Shown: positions 42,051-51,202, numbered from the stretch's first letter. The stretch is 64,000 nucleotides of DNA from an uncultured Sulfitobacter sp. (GCF_947500075.1 NZ_CANMQS010000011.1:32007-96006); one strand, 5' to 3'. A program made the numbers and translations. Notes: generated by a model from the sequence alone, not told the origin.

Positions 42051-42428
42051 ATGGAACTCACAGGCCAAAACACATCCGAATATTCGCCGCTGATCACCTC
42101 GCTCTACACAGCCGTTGATGCGCTGGACGCCCAAGGTGTCGTCGATCACGTGACGGACGATGTGCAATTTCAGCTCGGGAACTTTGAGCAAATTAGCGGC
42201 CGCAAGGCAGTCAAGAACAGCAATGCCGCATTCTTTGCGACGATCAAGGCCATGCATCACTCGATCAGCGGTGTTTGGTCAAGCGGTGATACCGCGATCT
42301 GTGATGGCACGGTTCACTACACACGTTTGGACCAGTCAGAGCATGAGGTGCCATTCGCCGCGCATCTTGGAATTCGTGACGGCAAGATCGCAGACTATCG
42401 GGTCTTTGTGGATATCTCGGGGCTTTAG
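42051..42428 (+). CDS. NTF2/SnoaL-like small protein
   Basis: This 125-aa protein has the cone-shaped NTF2-like fold pattern: N-terminal helix (LITSLYTAVDALDAQGVVDH), VTDDVQFQLGNFEQISG, then strands ending HLGIRDGKIADYRVFVDIS. Such proteins are isomerases, hydratases or ligand carriers. It has an AAGGAAGG ribosome-binding site 10 nt upstream and follows the transporter gene by 30 nt, so it may belong to the same operon. Confidence 0.82.
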   Translation: MELTGQNTSEYSPLITSLYTAVDALDAQGVVDHVTDDVQFQLGNFEQISGRKAVKNSNAAFFATIKAMHHSISGVWSSGDTAICDGTVHYTRLDQSEHEVPFAAHLGIRDGKIADYRVFVDISGL

Positions 42429-42596
42429 TCACGTTCGACGGTGTCCAAAGTCTTGGACTTAGGATCGACCTCGAGGAGCGTATGGCAGTAATTGTTCTTC
42501 GTTGCCGCCACACCAAAAGATAAAGAAAGTGCTTCGTTCAAGATAGTCGCGACAAAGGCCTGACCGGCGGTTCGCAACCCAAGGACCAGAAAGCCT

Positions 42597-43511
42597 CTAC
42601 GTTCCTTGCTTGCCCGCAAGTACTTGCGGCAAGTCGCGTTTGAGGCAGGCAATGAACGCTTCAAAGGCGGGCAGGAGTCCTTGGCGGGACGGCATCAGCA
42701 GGCTGATCTGCGGACATCCTGCCGTCCAGCCTGGCAGGACGCGAACGAGCGCACCGGCCTCAAGTTCTTGCAAGCACACATAGTGTGGCAAGGCGGTAAT
42801 CCCCAAAGAAGACACAGCAGCCCGCTTAAGCGTCGTCATATCATCACTCGCCAAACGAACGGGGCAGGGTACTGCGGCTGTTTGTTCATTCCGATCGGTA
42901 AGTAGCCATTGATGTGTGTCTCTTGGGCGCCCCAGCACCAAAGCTGGCTGTCCCGCAAGAGTGCTGGGGTCATCTGGTCCGGAGAGGGTCGTCAGGATGT
43001 CCGGCGAACAAAAAAGATGCCATTCAAGCCTCGCAATCTTCACTTGGATCAGGCTTGAATCGGGCAAAGTCTCCATGTGCCCACGGATGGCCACATCGAT
43101 ACCTCCCGAGACCAAATCCTCCATCTGGTTAGAAGCTCTCTGCACGACGGTCACCTTGGGGTTGTCCTGCAGGAACTGGGGTAAAATGCGATCTAGTGCG
43201 AATTGAGCCATGCCGACCGAGCATGAAACGGTGACCGAACCTTCGATGGCGTTGGTTTTGCGGCGCATCGCTGTCTCGGCAGCTTGGAACCGCTCTAAGG
43301 CGTCCGCAGTCAATTGGTAGTACTCGGCCCCGGCATCTGTCGGGGTCACGACGCGAGATGTGCGCTGAAGCAGACGCACGCCAAGTTCTTCTTCAAGCTG
43401 CATCACTCGGCGGCTGAGTTTCGACTTCGGGACGCCGAGCGCACGGGCGGCGGCAGAGTAGCCCCCTTTTTCAACCACTTGGGCGAAGTAGAACGTATCG
43501 TTCAAATCCAT
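42597..43511 (-). CDS. LysR-family regulator
   Basis: This 304-aa regulator has an HTH at about 16-45 (GGYSAAARALGVPKSKLSRR) and effector domain from ~90. It is divergent from the pirin-isochorismatase pair and probably regulates it. Related LysR proteins of this type (AaeR/DsdC-like) often control neighbouring detoxification genes. Confidence 0.92.
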   Translation of the reverse strand: MDLNDTFYFAQVVEKGGYSAAARALGVPKSKLSRRVMQLEEELGVRLLQRTSRVVTPTDAGAEYYQLTADALERFQAAETAMRRKTNAIEGSVTVSCSVGMAQFALDRILPQFLQDNPKVTVVQRASNQMEDLVSGGIDVAIRGHMETLPDSSLIQVKIARLEWHLFCSPDILTTLSGPDDPSTLAGQPALVLGRPRDTHQWLLTDRNEQTAAVPCPVRLASDDMTTLKRAAVSSLGITALPHYVCLQELEAGALVRVLPGWTAGCPQISLLMPSRQGLLPAFEAFIACLKRDLPQVLAGKQGT

Positions 43512-43526
43512 GCTGGCCCCATCATT

Positions 43527-43551
43527 GTTCCAAAAATAGAACGGTAGGTTC
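43527..43551. promoter_or_regulatory. Candidate LysR site between lysR and pirin genes
   Basis: GTTC-N8-GAAC-N5-GTTC in the divergent promoter region contains an inverted repeat with LysR-like (T-N11-A) spacing. Short arms make it tentative. Confidence 0.35.
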
Positions 43552-43619
43552 TGATATTGCCATGTTTTCCGCTGATTGTCCTGCCCATATTCTTATTACA
43601 ACAACAACGGATAGAAACT

Positions 43620-44486
43620 ATGACCACGCATCTCATCGATAAACTCGCGGGCGAACCTTGCGAAACCTACGTCCAGAGTGCCGGCCAGCGGATCGCTCGA
43701 GGCGACGGCTTCTCGGCCACCAGCTATCAGCACACGGATTTCCGGGGGCTGATGGATCCGCTCATCATGGTCGATCACTTTACGATGACCGCGCCGACAT
43801 TTGGCACGCATCCCCACGCCGGTCTGTCCGCCGTCACTGTGGTGTTTGAGGACAGCGAGGGAACCTTTCGCAACCGCGACTCCCTGGGCAACGACATTGA
43901 TCTGGAACCTGGCGATCTGTACTGGTTCAAGGCAGCGCGCGGGGCCATGCACAATGAACAACCGCGCCCCGGTTCCAGAACCCATGCGTTGCAGGTCTTT
44001 GTTGGCTTGCCCGCGGACAGACGCCAGGCCGCGCCCTCTGCGTTTCATCTGCGGGCACAGGATGTTCCCAGACTACAGGGCGAACGCGCGACTGCGCGGC
44101 TGCTATTGGGCGAAAGCAACGGCCTTGTTGGTGCGACTGCGCCGGACAATCCCCTTTCGTTGCTTGATATCACGCTTCAGCCCGGCGGACGCTTTGCACA
44201 GCACGGCGCAGACGGCTCGCATGCCTGGCTTCTCGCTATTGATGGCGTGCCGACCGTGACCTGGGACAACGAGCGTGTGGAGATGAAGGCAGGGACTGCC
44301 ATCGCCTTTGACAGCTCCTCGGGTATCTCAATTTCCTCGGACGATGCGGCACATGTCGTGTTGTTCCGAGGAAAACCGCTGCGCCAGGCCTTTGTCCAAC
44401 GCGGCCCATTCGTGATGGGCAACGCTGGAGAGCTTGATGCTGTCGAGGCTGCCTATCGCGACGGCTTGCTCGGATCCCTTGACTGA
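43620..44486 (+). CDS. Pirin-family protein
   Basis: This 288-aa bicupin has the iron ligands of pirin: HPHAG with His64 and His66, then MHNEQ with His111 and Glu113. Bacterial pirins such as YhhW can act as quercetin dioxygenase-like enzymes or stress regulators. The ATG at 43620 was chosen because the pirin fold begins there. The gene is followed 26 nt later by an isochorismatase-type hydrolase. Confidence 0.9.
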   Translation: MTTHLIDKLAGEPCETYVQSAGQRIARGDGFSATSYQHTDFRGLMDPLIMVDHFTMTAPTFGTHPHAGLSAVTVVFEDSEGTFRNRDSLGNDIDLEPGDLYWFKAARGAMHNEQPRPGSRTHALQVFVGLPADRRQAAPSAFHLRAQDVPRLQGERATARLLLGESNGLVGATAPDNPLSLLDITLQPGGRFAQHGADGSHAWLLAIDGVPTVTWDNERVEMKAGTAIAFDSSSGISISSDDAAHVVLFRGKPLRQAFVQRGPFVMGNAGELDAVEAAYRDGLLGSLD

Positions 44487-44512
44487 CGACACCCCCAAAA
44501 CAGGAGAAGACA

Positions 44513-45142
44513 ATGACAAACGCATACAACCCAGAACCATTGAACCGTGATAACGCCGCCATGGTCTTCGTTGACAATCAGGTTGGCCTGATGACCGGTG
44601 TGCGCGATCATTCTATTGCCGAGCTTAAGGCCAACATTGTTGGGATGGCCAAATCTGCCAAGGCTTTGGGCCTACCAATTGTGACGACCACCACCTCGTC
44701 CGAGACCCTTTGGGGCCCCGCGATTCCGGAGCTGACCGAGGCGCTTCCGGGGCAGACGTTCATCGACCGCACCACGGTGAACGCTTGGGACGATCCGCGC
44801 GTCGCTGAGGCGATCCGCGCCACGGGCCGCAGCAAACTGATCTTCGCGGGGCTTTCGGTCGAAGTCTGCGCGGCTTTCCCAGCCATGCGGGCAGTGCGCG
44901 AAGGGTTCGAGGCCTATGTCGCTGTCGATGCCAGCGGCACATTCAACATGACCAAGCGCGAAACTGCCCTGATGCGCTTGACCCAGGCGGGTGTCGTCGT
45001 TGCCGACGGAGCAAGCCTGATGATCGAAATTCTTGCGGACAATGCCAGCGCAGAAGCGGGCGAAGTGTATCAGGCGCTTGGTATGGATTGGTCAATCCTG
45101 GTGGGTCAAGTCCGTGAAAGCGCTGCTTTATCCAACGCCTAA
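44513..45142 (+). CDS. Isochorismatase-family hydrolase (YcaC-like)
   Basis: This 209-aa cysteine hydrolase has catalytic Asp21 (MVFVDNQVG) and nucleophile Cys119 (AGLSVEVCAAFPA), with the family segment NAWDDPRVAEAI between. It follows pirin closely and is probably cotranscribed. In related clusters pirin and YcaC-like genes are induced together under oxidative or electrophile stress; the substrate is unknown. Confidence 0.9.
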   Translation: MTNAYNPEPLNRDNAAMVFVDNQVGLMTGVRDHSIAELKANIVGMAKSAKALGLPIVTTTTSSETLWGPAIPELTEALPGQTFIDRTTVNAWDDPRVAEAIRATGRSKLIFAGLSVEVCAAFPAMRAVREGFEAYVAVDASGTFNMTKRETALMRLTQAGVVVADGASLMIEILADNASAEAGEVYQALGMDWSILVGQVRESAALSNA

Positions 45143-45224
45143 AGCAGAGACGTGACCATTCTATCTGCGCGCTTTAAGCGTCCGGCGTTTGGGTTCCGGC
45201 CGCCGCATTTTGCGGTGCAAAAAT

Positions 45225-45253
45225 CATATGCGCGTCGCGGTGATGCGCGTATG
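45225..45253. promoter_or_regulatory. Inverted repeat upstream of the araC-type gene
   Basis: CATATGCGC (45225-45233) and GCGCGTATG (45245-45253) form an inverted repeat with one mismatch in the 190-bp gap before the AraC-family gene. It may be an operator; support is weak. Confidence 0.3.
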
Positions 45254-45333
45254 TTTTCTCAAAGCCACGTATTGCGTGCTATTCACACGACGAAGAACCA
45301 TTCTGATTGATATTAGGGAGAGGCGCCAAGCAG

Positions 45334-46338
45334 ATGCCATCCGTGTCGGTTGTCATAACTCAGTATTTCGCGGGCGCCGCAGGTTTCTCGCTGACAAATG
45401 ACGGCACGCTTTTGGACGGCGACAACGTGCTATTGCGTTTCAAGGTTGAGGGGGGACGGATCGCAACGCAAGCTCATTACGAGATATTGGGCCTCGCGGC
45501 AAAAAAGGTGCCTGAACGGGCTACGCTATCCGTTCGCTATGCGAAATCGATTGATATCGACAAGATTGGTACGATTGCTCTGGCCTGCAAAGCCGCTCCG
45601 AATGTCGAGGGCGTTTTGCAGCGGCTGTCGCGGTATCATTCGCTCTTGTCAGACAGCATCAAGTATCATCTGGACGTGCAGGACAACGGAGTCTTTCTGC
45701 GCCAAGACATCCTTGTGGGCTCCGGCCCGGGACTGGTGTTTTCCCCCGAAGCGGGCCTGTCCGCTATGTATCAAGCCATAGACCAAGTGGCCGCAAAAAA
45801 AGTTACGCCAGCGATGGTCACCTTCCAGCATACACCGCCCCACGATGCACATGTTTTTGAAGGGTTCTTTGGCTGCGAGGTTCAATTTGGAGCCGGTGAT
45901 GACGGGCTTCTTTTCTCTCCGGCAACCCTTGCGATAGAGAACACGCTTGGCGATCAAGCCCTATCAGAATTTCTAACAAAGCACCTTGATGCGGAACTCG
46001 AACAGATCAAAGCTGAGCCATCACTTGTGCGCACCACGAAGGAAGAAATTGCGCGTGTATTAAGCGAAGGCTTGCCCAAAATGGCTGATGTCGCCCGCGA
46101 GCTCGGGTTCAGCGTGCGGTCATTCCATCGTCGCCTTGCGGATCATGGTGTCAATTTCCAGACATTGGCAGAGGAAACGCGCCGCGATATCGCGCTAAGC
46201 ATGTTGCGCGATGATGGGTGTCCACTCGCCGAAGTGGCGTTTTTGACGGGTTTTTCAGAGCAAAGCGCATTCAATCGCGCCTTCAAACGCTGGACCAATG
46301 AGACGCCAGCAAGCTACCGAAAGTCTCTCGTGAGTTAG
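45334..46338 (+). CDS. AraC-family regulator
   Basis: This 334-aa regulator has an N-terminal effector domain of the 'arabinose-binding domain of AraC-type' kind and a C-terminal double HTH: LPKMADVARELGFSVRSFHRR and CPLAEVAFLTGFSEQSAFNR, ending FKRWTNETPASYRKS. The ATG at 45334 follows a purine-rich leader; an upstream TTG is possible. It precedes the NmrA-like reductase gene and may control the 46445-48665 run. Confidence 0.9.
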   Translation: MPSVSVVITQYFAGAAGFSLTNDGTLLDGDNVLLRFKVEGGRIATQAHYEILGLAAKKVPERATLSVRYAKSIDIDKIGTIALACKAAPNVEGVLQRLSRYHSLLSDSIKYHLDVQDNGVFLRQDILVGSGPGLVFSPEAGLSAMYQAIDQVAAKKVTPAMVTFQHTPPHDAHVFEGFFGCEVQFGAGDDGLLFSPATLAIENTLGDQALSEFLTKHLDAELEQIKAEPSLVRTTKEEIARVLSEGLPKMADVARELGFSVRSFHRRLADHGVNFQTLAEETRRDIALSMLRDDGCPLAEVAFLTGFSEQSAFNRAFKRWTNETPASYRKSLVS

Positions 46339-46444
46339 CAACCTCTTTGGCCGCATCGGTCAAAGAGCTGGCAGGCACAGTCAATAATCCGGCGGCGCGA
46401 AAGCATATCCCTTGAGCATCACATTCAGCCAAGGAGTAACGCTC

Positions 46445-47272
46445 ATGCAATCTCAACCTATTCTCGTCGTCGGTGCCAACGGTAAAACCGGCTCTCGCGT
46501 TGTGGCCCGCCTTGAAGACAAAGGCGTCGCCGTTCGTCGCGGTTCGCGCGACGCAGACATTCCCTTTGATTGGGAGGCCCCGGAAACTTGGGCACCGGCA
46601 CTCACCGGCATCAAAAAAGCCTATGTTACATACTTCCCCGATCTGGCCTTCCCAGGTGCGGTGGAAAAGCTGGAGGCTCTGACGAAGGTCGCCAAAGACA
46701 CTGGGCTAGAGCACATCGTGCTGCTGTCTGGTCGCGGTGAACACTTCGCCTCTATGGGTGAAGAAATTGTGCGCAACTCTGGCCTGCCGTTTACGATCGT
46801 GCGGGCTGCTTGGTTCGCGCAAAACTTCAGCGAAGGATACCTGCGCGATCCCATTCTGGGCGGCGTGCTGCCGATGCCGGGCGGTGACATTGTAGAGCCG
46901 ATCATCGACATTGACGACATCGCTGATGTTGTTGTCGCGGCGCTCACCGAAGACGGCCATGTGGGCGAACGCTATGAAGTCACGGGGCCACGCCTGATGA
47001 CCTTTGCCGAGATGGCAGAGGTACTGACCCAGACATTAGGGCGTCCCATCCAGCACATTCCGATCAGTTTCGAAGACTTCCATGCCAATGTGGCGGCTTC
47101 GGGCGATGACTTCGTCGCAGATGTCTTCACGCAGATTGCGCGAGAAACGCTGGACGGTCGCAATGCCTATGTCACGGATGGCGTCGAACGGGCGCTCGGA
47201 CGGAAGCCGCGCGATTTTGCACAATTCGCTGAAGCTGTCGCATCTCGCGGTGTTTGGGATAGTGCCGCATAG
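46445..47272 (+). CDS. NmrA-like NAD(P)H-binding reductase
   Basis: This 275-aa atypical SDR has LVVGANGKTGSRVVARL at 6-22, DLAFPGAVEKLEALTKVAKD and the NmrA-type IVRAAWFAQNFSEGYL. These proteins sense the NADP redox state or reduce quinones. The ATG at 46445 has AAGGAG 9 nt upstream. Like the NmrA gene at 36119 it is close to a copy of the two-Cys small secreted protein. Confidence 0.88.
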   Translation: MQSQPILVVGANGKTGSRVVARLEDKGVAVRRGSRDADIPFDWEAPETWAPALTGIKKAYVTYFPDLAFPGAVEKLEALTKVAKDTGLEHIVLLSGRGEHFASMGEEIVRNSGLPFTIVRAAWFAQNFSEGYLRDPILGGVLPMPGGDIVEPIIDIDDIADVVVAALTEDGHVGERYEVTGPRLMTFAEMAEVLTQTLGRPIQHIPISFEDFHANVAASGDDFVADVFTQIARETLDGRNAYVTDGVERALGRKPRDFAQFAEAVASRGVWDSAA

Positions 47273-47315
47273 CGCCGCCGAACACGATCTCACATTTCAT
47301 TTGAGGAGCGTTTCA

Positions 47316-47624
47316 ATGGAAACCTGCAAACTCACGACACTTGCGCTGCTTATTCCATTCGGCGCGCTGTTGTCTGATACAGCTGCTGCCTATCCGGAGC
47401 ACTTTGGGCAGACAAGCTTTGCGGATGATCGCAGCTCGAACCGGCATTGCCTTCTAGATCATAGGCACATGCCAGACGTTGAACTGAACGACGCGTATGA
47501 ACCTGCGCCTTCCGACTCTCTCAGGATCCGCATCGCGCCGTTCGGTTCCACAGTGCCCCAACTGGAACGCAACCCGCCATCCGACACCTGCCGTCTCGAC
47601 CTCGAGCGGATCGACACAAACTGA
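47316..47624 (+). CDS. Small secreted protein with two conserved Cys (copy 2)
   Basis: This 102-aa protein has a signal peptide (about 1-25, LTTLALLIPFGALLSDTAAA, cleavage near AAYP). Cys45 and Cys92 are 47 residues apart, and the end reads CRLDLERID, as in copy 1 at 37672-37974. The N-terminus M(E/D)T-x-(K/R)LTT is also shared. A GAGGAGCG site precedes the ATG at 47316. Function unknown. Confidence 0.75.
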   Translation: METCKLTTLALLIPFGALLSDTAAAYPEHFGQTSFADDRSSNRHCLLDHRHMPDVELNDAYEPAPSDSLRIRIAPFGSTVPQLERNPPSDTCRLDLERIDTN

Positions 47625-47684
47625 ATCAAGAGGGTGCATGGATCAGATCGACACATCCACACCCCCAAACGAAGGAAGTAGCTC

Positions 47685-48086
47685 ATGACACTGACAAAAC
47701 TTAAAAAAATCACTCTATGGATCTCAGGCCTTACGGCCGTGGGCATAGGTGGGATGATCACATTTGCACCGCATAGCTTCTACGCCAGCTATGGGATTGC
47801 CATAGGAGAAGACCCAAGTCTGCTAAGCGAATTGCGGGCACCCGGTGCTGGTCTTACGACGTTAGGCATTATGATGTTGCTTGGCATTTGGCGCTCTGCT
47901 TTGGCTCAGCTGGCAGTCGCCGCGACACTGATCGTCTTCCTGGCCTTTCCCGCTGGTCGGCTCATCAGCCTCGCTTTGGATGGCATGCCGTCCATGGGCA
48001 TTGTCGGCGCGTTGGTCCTTGAGATCGCCATTGCCGCGCTTTGCGTTTTTGCGTTTCGCAAACGTTTGTCGGGCAGCCCGATCTGA
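47685..48086 (+). CDS. DUF4345-like membrane protein
   Basis: This 133-aa protein has four membrane helices; the segment FAPHSFYASYGIAIGEDPSL followed by LRAPGAGL is the DUF4345 hallmark. Function unknown. It has a good GAAGGAAG ribosome-binding site and ends at a strong terminator. Confidence 0.82.
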   Translation: MTLTKLKKITLWISGLTAVGIGGMITFAPHSFYASYGIAIGEDPSLLSELRAPGAGLTTLGIMMLLGIWRSALAQLAVAATLIVFLAFPAGRLISLALDGMPSMGIVGALVLEIAIAALCVFAFRKRLSGSPI

Positions 48087-48094
48087 TCCTGAGT

Positions 48095-48129
48095 AAACAG
48101 CGGCACACAGACAAAGGGTGCCGCTGTTT
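48095..48129 (+). terminator. Rho-independent terminator after DUF4345
   Basis: A perfect 12-bp stem AAACAGCGGCAC/GTGCCGCTGTTT with an 11-nt loop is followed by TCTTC, 8 bp after the stop codon. Confidence 0.85.
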
Positions 48130-48155
48130 TCTTCGCCAAATATGGAGAAACTATC

Positions 48156-48665
48156 ATGTCACCCTTCGTCTTTTTCGCCCTTCAATTCGCCATCATTGCT
48201 TACGCGCTTGTCAGCGGTGTCTTCCTGGCATTTTCTGACTTCATCATGCGCTCGCTCGCCCACACCGGTGGGATCGGCGGTGTTGATGCCATGCAAGTCA
48301 TCAACCGCGAGGTCTTTCGTTGGGTCTTTATGGCCCTATTCATCGGGATGGCACCTGTCTCACTCGCGATAGCTGCCTACGGAGGCTTCGTTGTTGGAAA
48401 CGGGGCAGGGACCTTGTTCGTACTTGCAGGACTGATCTATTTCATTGGCTGCTTTGGCGTGACGGTCTTCTGCAACGTGCCAATGAATGAGGCACTCGCC
48501 GGCATGGACGCTTCGTCTTCCGCTGCTCGGGACTATTGGACCGGAACTTATCTGCCGCGGTGGACTTTCTGGAATACGGTCAGGACCGCAGCGTCAACAA
48601 TATCAGCGTCACTCCTGTTGTTTGGATTGCTGTGGATGACACAACACCAAACGCAGGTGGTCTGA
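48156..48665 (+). CDS. DUF1772 (anthrone oxygenase-like) membrane protein
   Basis: This 169-aa protein has four membrane helices with FSDFIMRSLAH, GGVDAMQVINREVFRW and a C-terminal LPRWTFWNTVRT, the DUF1772 signature. Eukaryotic relatives act on polyketide anthrones, but bacterial members are uncharacterised. It follows a terminator, so it may have its own promoter, and ends in a bidirectional hairpin. Confidence 0.85.
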   Translation: MSPFVFFALQFAIIAYALVSGVFLAFSDFIMRSLAHTGGIGGVDAMQVINREVFRWVFMALFIGMAPVSLAIAAYGGFVVGNGAGTLFVLAGLIYFIGCFGVTVFCNVPMNEALAGMDASSSAARDYWTGTYLPRWTFWNTVRTAASTISASLLLFGLLWMTQHQTQVV

Positions 48666-48673
48666 ACGAGACT

Positions 48674-48697
48674 GACGGGGCCTTAGCAGGCCTCGTC
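48674..48697. terminator. Bidirectional terminator hairpin
   Basis: GACGGGGCC/GGCCTCGTC (8 of 9 paired) with a TTAGCA loop is followed by TTCATCT. It separates the convergent DUF1772 and P-loop kinase genes. Confidence 0.65.
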
Positions 48698-48708
48698 TTC
48701 ATCTAAGG

Positions 48709-49197
48709 TCAATGATGAAAAACCAGGTTGAAGCCTTCCTCCTCTGACGGTGGACTGAAATGTGCGGCGATCTGGTGAAACTGCTCTTCTGTTACAGTGA
48801 ATGGATGTAGACCATTCGCGTTTCGCACTCTCAACCGTTCTAGACACACATCATCCGATGGCATCAGAACGTGTAGTTGATGATCCGCATCGGTTTGATC
48901 AAGCAAACCCCGCATCCACGCTCGGCTTTCAATGGTATTGGCTTGAAAGTCGAGCACGACCGAAGTCCCAATTTTGAGCAGAGCCACGATATGTGGTTCC
49001 ATCGCGGCTCGCAGCTTTGTCATGCAATGAAGGTAGTCCTTTGCCTTCTGCAGCTCATTTGCAAAGAGGGCTGCAATCCACTCATCTTCGGTGATCAGAA
49101 CGGTACGGTCCACTGAAGCTAGCTGAGCTGCCAGAGTTGATTTGCCAGCAGCAACCTTGCCGCACAACAAATGTAAGGTCGGTTTTGGTAGAGTCAT
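48709..49197 (-). CDS. Small P-loop kinase-like ATPase (copy 1)
   Basis: This 162-aa protein has Walker A CGKVAAGKST (about 12-21) and TEDEW near residue 37, then a LID-like segment RLRVRNAN. The layout matches small P-loop kinases of the AAA/zeta-toxin-like group; no antitoxin adjoins. It is similar to the gene at 52538. The substrate is unknown. Confidence 0.8.
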   Translation of the reverse strand: MTLPKPTLHLLCGKVAAGKSTLAAQLASVDRTVLITEDEWIAALFANELQKAKDYLHCMTKLRAAMEPHIVALLKIGTSVVLDFQANTIESRAWMRGLLDQTDADHQLHVLMPSDDVCLERLRVRNANGLHPFTVTEEQFHQIAAHFSPPSEEEGFNLVFHH

Positions 49198-49532
49198 TCT
49201 CTGGCATCTTTCTAATCTGACATTTGGCCGCTGCCGTCATTCAATTCAGCCCAATTGGAGCGCAGAACCGCTGGAAATAGGGCGAATGGCACATTGGCCG
49301 CCACAGTCAATACGGTGGCCCCGTCGGTCAATCCCTCCATGCCAGCATAGCGTATTCGTTCCTCAGCAACACTAATCAGGGACGACCGTCATGCAGTTTT
49401 ATTTCTTCTACTTCTCATTTCTATCCATGTTTCTCGTCGCTGGCTGGAACGCCGCGCTCTTTCTTTGAACCTCTCTCAGAAAATCCGCGCTTGTCAGCCG
49501 ATCCGCAAATTCTCGACCAAATGGAGATCACT
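49198..49532. other. 335-bp stretch with only a doubtful mini-ORF
   Basis: Apart from a 25-codon frame (49391-49468) no gene is visible. I see no clear promoter or terminator. Divergent transcription of the flanking genes means promoters for both must lie here. Confidence 0.4.
49391..49468 (+). CDS. Possible 25-aa membrane micropeptide
   Basis: ATG-initiated frame encoding a Phe/Tyr-rich hydrophobic peptide (QFYFFYFSFLSMFLVAGWN, then AALFL). It could be a real single-helix peptide or the remnant of a lost membrane protein. Only the composition supports it. Confidence 0.25.
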   Translation: MQFYFFYFSFLSMFLVAGWNAALFL

Positions 49533-50210
49533 ATGAAACCCCTCATCGTTTGTTCCGTCCATGCCTTGTGCGACATAGCAGAGCTCGAGAGGAAAGCCTT
49601 CAACCGCGCCTGCGGGATGCATGGGATCCCTGCAGTTCTGACGCCGCAAGACCACGCGAAAATCCTAGCGACGAAAACGATGCTTGACTTACTCAGTCAT
49701 CTTCCCGGGTCTGTTGAACAGCGCGAAGCACTCGTTTCGTGCTTTCTGGATATGCTGAACGACGCGATCTGGAATGCGTCCGTCTCGGCGCATAATAGCG
49801 TGCTCGCCACGCTGCTGTGTCCGAAAGGATATGCAAGACCTACTGGTTTTGTCTCGGACTATCCAATGCTGACAACCAATCTTGTCAGGGCATCTGCCTT
49901 GTTGACCAATGCCACGAAGCTTGGCGCGCTCACCGCGCTATCTGATCCGTTGAAAGTGGCTCGTGTTGAGGAGAGTTTGTTGGCCTGCGCGACGTCCCTT
50001 AACTTCCCACATCAAGACATTGAAGTTTTGATTGCTCACGAGCGAGACGTTAGGGCAGCTCGGTCGATCGGTATGCAACCGCGCTTTGTTGCGGAGCTTC
50101 GGCGAGAAACCAAGTCAAAGCGCAGCGTCCGCCAGCTGCGCACCCGGATTCATGATGCAGCAATCATCGATACTGCGCGCGCACAAAAGCCTTTCGCGGT
50201 CCCTGCTTAA
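49533..50210 (+). CDS. Degenerate HAD-like protein
   Basis: This 225-aa protein has an N-terminus reading PLIVCSVHALCDIAELERKAF, which aligns with the HAD phosphatase start (FDVDGTLADTEELHRKAF) but has S and H in place of the nucleophile and acid Asp. The cap-like helical part follows; the C-terminus becomes basic (RRETKSKRSVRQLRTR). It is therefore probably catalytically dead. The ATG at 49533 was preferred to one at 49491 because the fold begins there. Confidence 0.65.
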   Translation: MKPLIVCSVHALCDIAELERKAFNRACGMHGIPAVLTPQDHAKILATKTMLDLLSHLPGSVEQREALVSCFLDMLNDAIWNASVSAHNSVLATLLCPKGYARPTGFVSDYPMLTTNLVRASALLTNATKLGALTALSDPLKVARVEESLLACATSLNFPHQDIEVLIAHERDVRAARSIGMQPRFVAELRRETKSKRSVRQLRTRIHDAAIIDTARAQKPFAVPA

Positions 50211-50338
50211 GAAATCCGATGGCAATCAATTGATGGCGCGTTGCCGGTGCCAAAAGCCAGCCTCGTCAAATCTGCTTCAAATGCATAAACTCCATCCAGA
50301 ACTGAGAATTCCGGGGAGCGACGAGGGGCGCGCAGTCT

Positions 50339-51202
50339 ATGGATGTGTTTGTTGCAGCTCTTCTGCCCCTGGCCGTTGTCACCATCATGTTCAGCCTTGG
50401 GTTAGGGCTTACGCCTCAAGATTTCCGGCGCATAGTTGAGCGCCCGCGAGCCTTTTGCATTGGTGCGCTGAATCAGGTCGTTCTATTGCCGGTCATTGCC
50501 TATATCGTCATCCTGATCTTTGGCTTTACGGCCGAAACGGCGGCTGGGATCATGATCCTAGCGGCGTGCCCTGGGGGTGCTGCTAGTAACGTCATCACGA
50601 AACTGGTGAACTGGGACGTAGCTCTTTCGGTAACCCTGACAGCGACGTTCAGTCTGACCTGTGTGGTGACAATACCAGTCGTTCTTGGCTTCGCAGTTGC
50701 GCACTTTATGGACGCTACGGCGCCGGACGTGGATATAGCTTCAACGGCAATCACCGCTTTTCTGCTGACGGCTCTGCCAATCGCTCTCGGCTTGGCGATG
50801 CGCGCAGCGTTTCCAAGAATGACGGCCGTAGTCGCCCCGATCCTTTCCAAAGTCGCATTGGTTTTGTTTGCCGGGGTCATCGCGGGTGCAATTGCAACCA
50901 ACTGGCAGGTCGTGACGGACAATTTTGCCCAGCTTGGATTGGCGCTGTTTGCACTGGTTGCCGCGTTGTCGGTGATTGGATTTGTTGTGTCGCGGTCGCT
51001 TAGACTATCTGACTCCGAGGCGAAAACGATAGCGATTGAGACCGGCGTTCAAAATGGGGCGTTGGCGCTTGCCATCGCCGGACTGCTGGTCACCGGCGGC
51101 CCAACATTCAACGCGTATGCCATTCCCGCAGCGATCTACAGCGTGGTCTGGTTGGGGACGGCAATGCCCGCGTTCTTGATCATTGCACTGAAAAGTCGTT
51201 AG
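50339..51202 (+). CDS. Bile acid:sodium symporter (BASS) family transporter
   Basis: This 287-aa protein has about nine membrane helices, starting LLPLAVVTIMFSLGLGLTPQ; LAACPGGAASNVITKL (about 76-91) and ETGVQNGALALAI (about 230-242) are the two family cores that bind sodium. Bacterial members carry keto acids or other organic anions. It follows the HAD-like gene after 128 bp. Confidence 0.9.
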   Translation: MDVFVAALLPLAVVTIMFSLGLGLTPQDFRRIVERPRAFCIGALNQVVLLPVIAYIVILIFGFTAETAAGIMILAACPGGAASNVITKLVNWDVALSVTLTATFSLTCVVTIPVVLGFAVAHFMDATAPDVDIASTAITAFLLTALPIALGLAMRAAFPRMTAVVAPILSKVALVLFAGVIAGAIATNWQVVTDNFAQLGLALFALVAALSVIGFVVSRSLRLSDSEAKTIAIETGVQNGALALAIAGLLVTGGPTFNAYAIPAAIYSVVWLGTAMPAFLIIALKSR

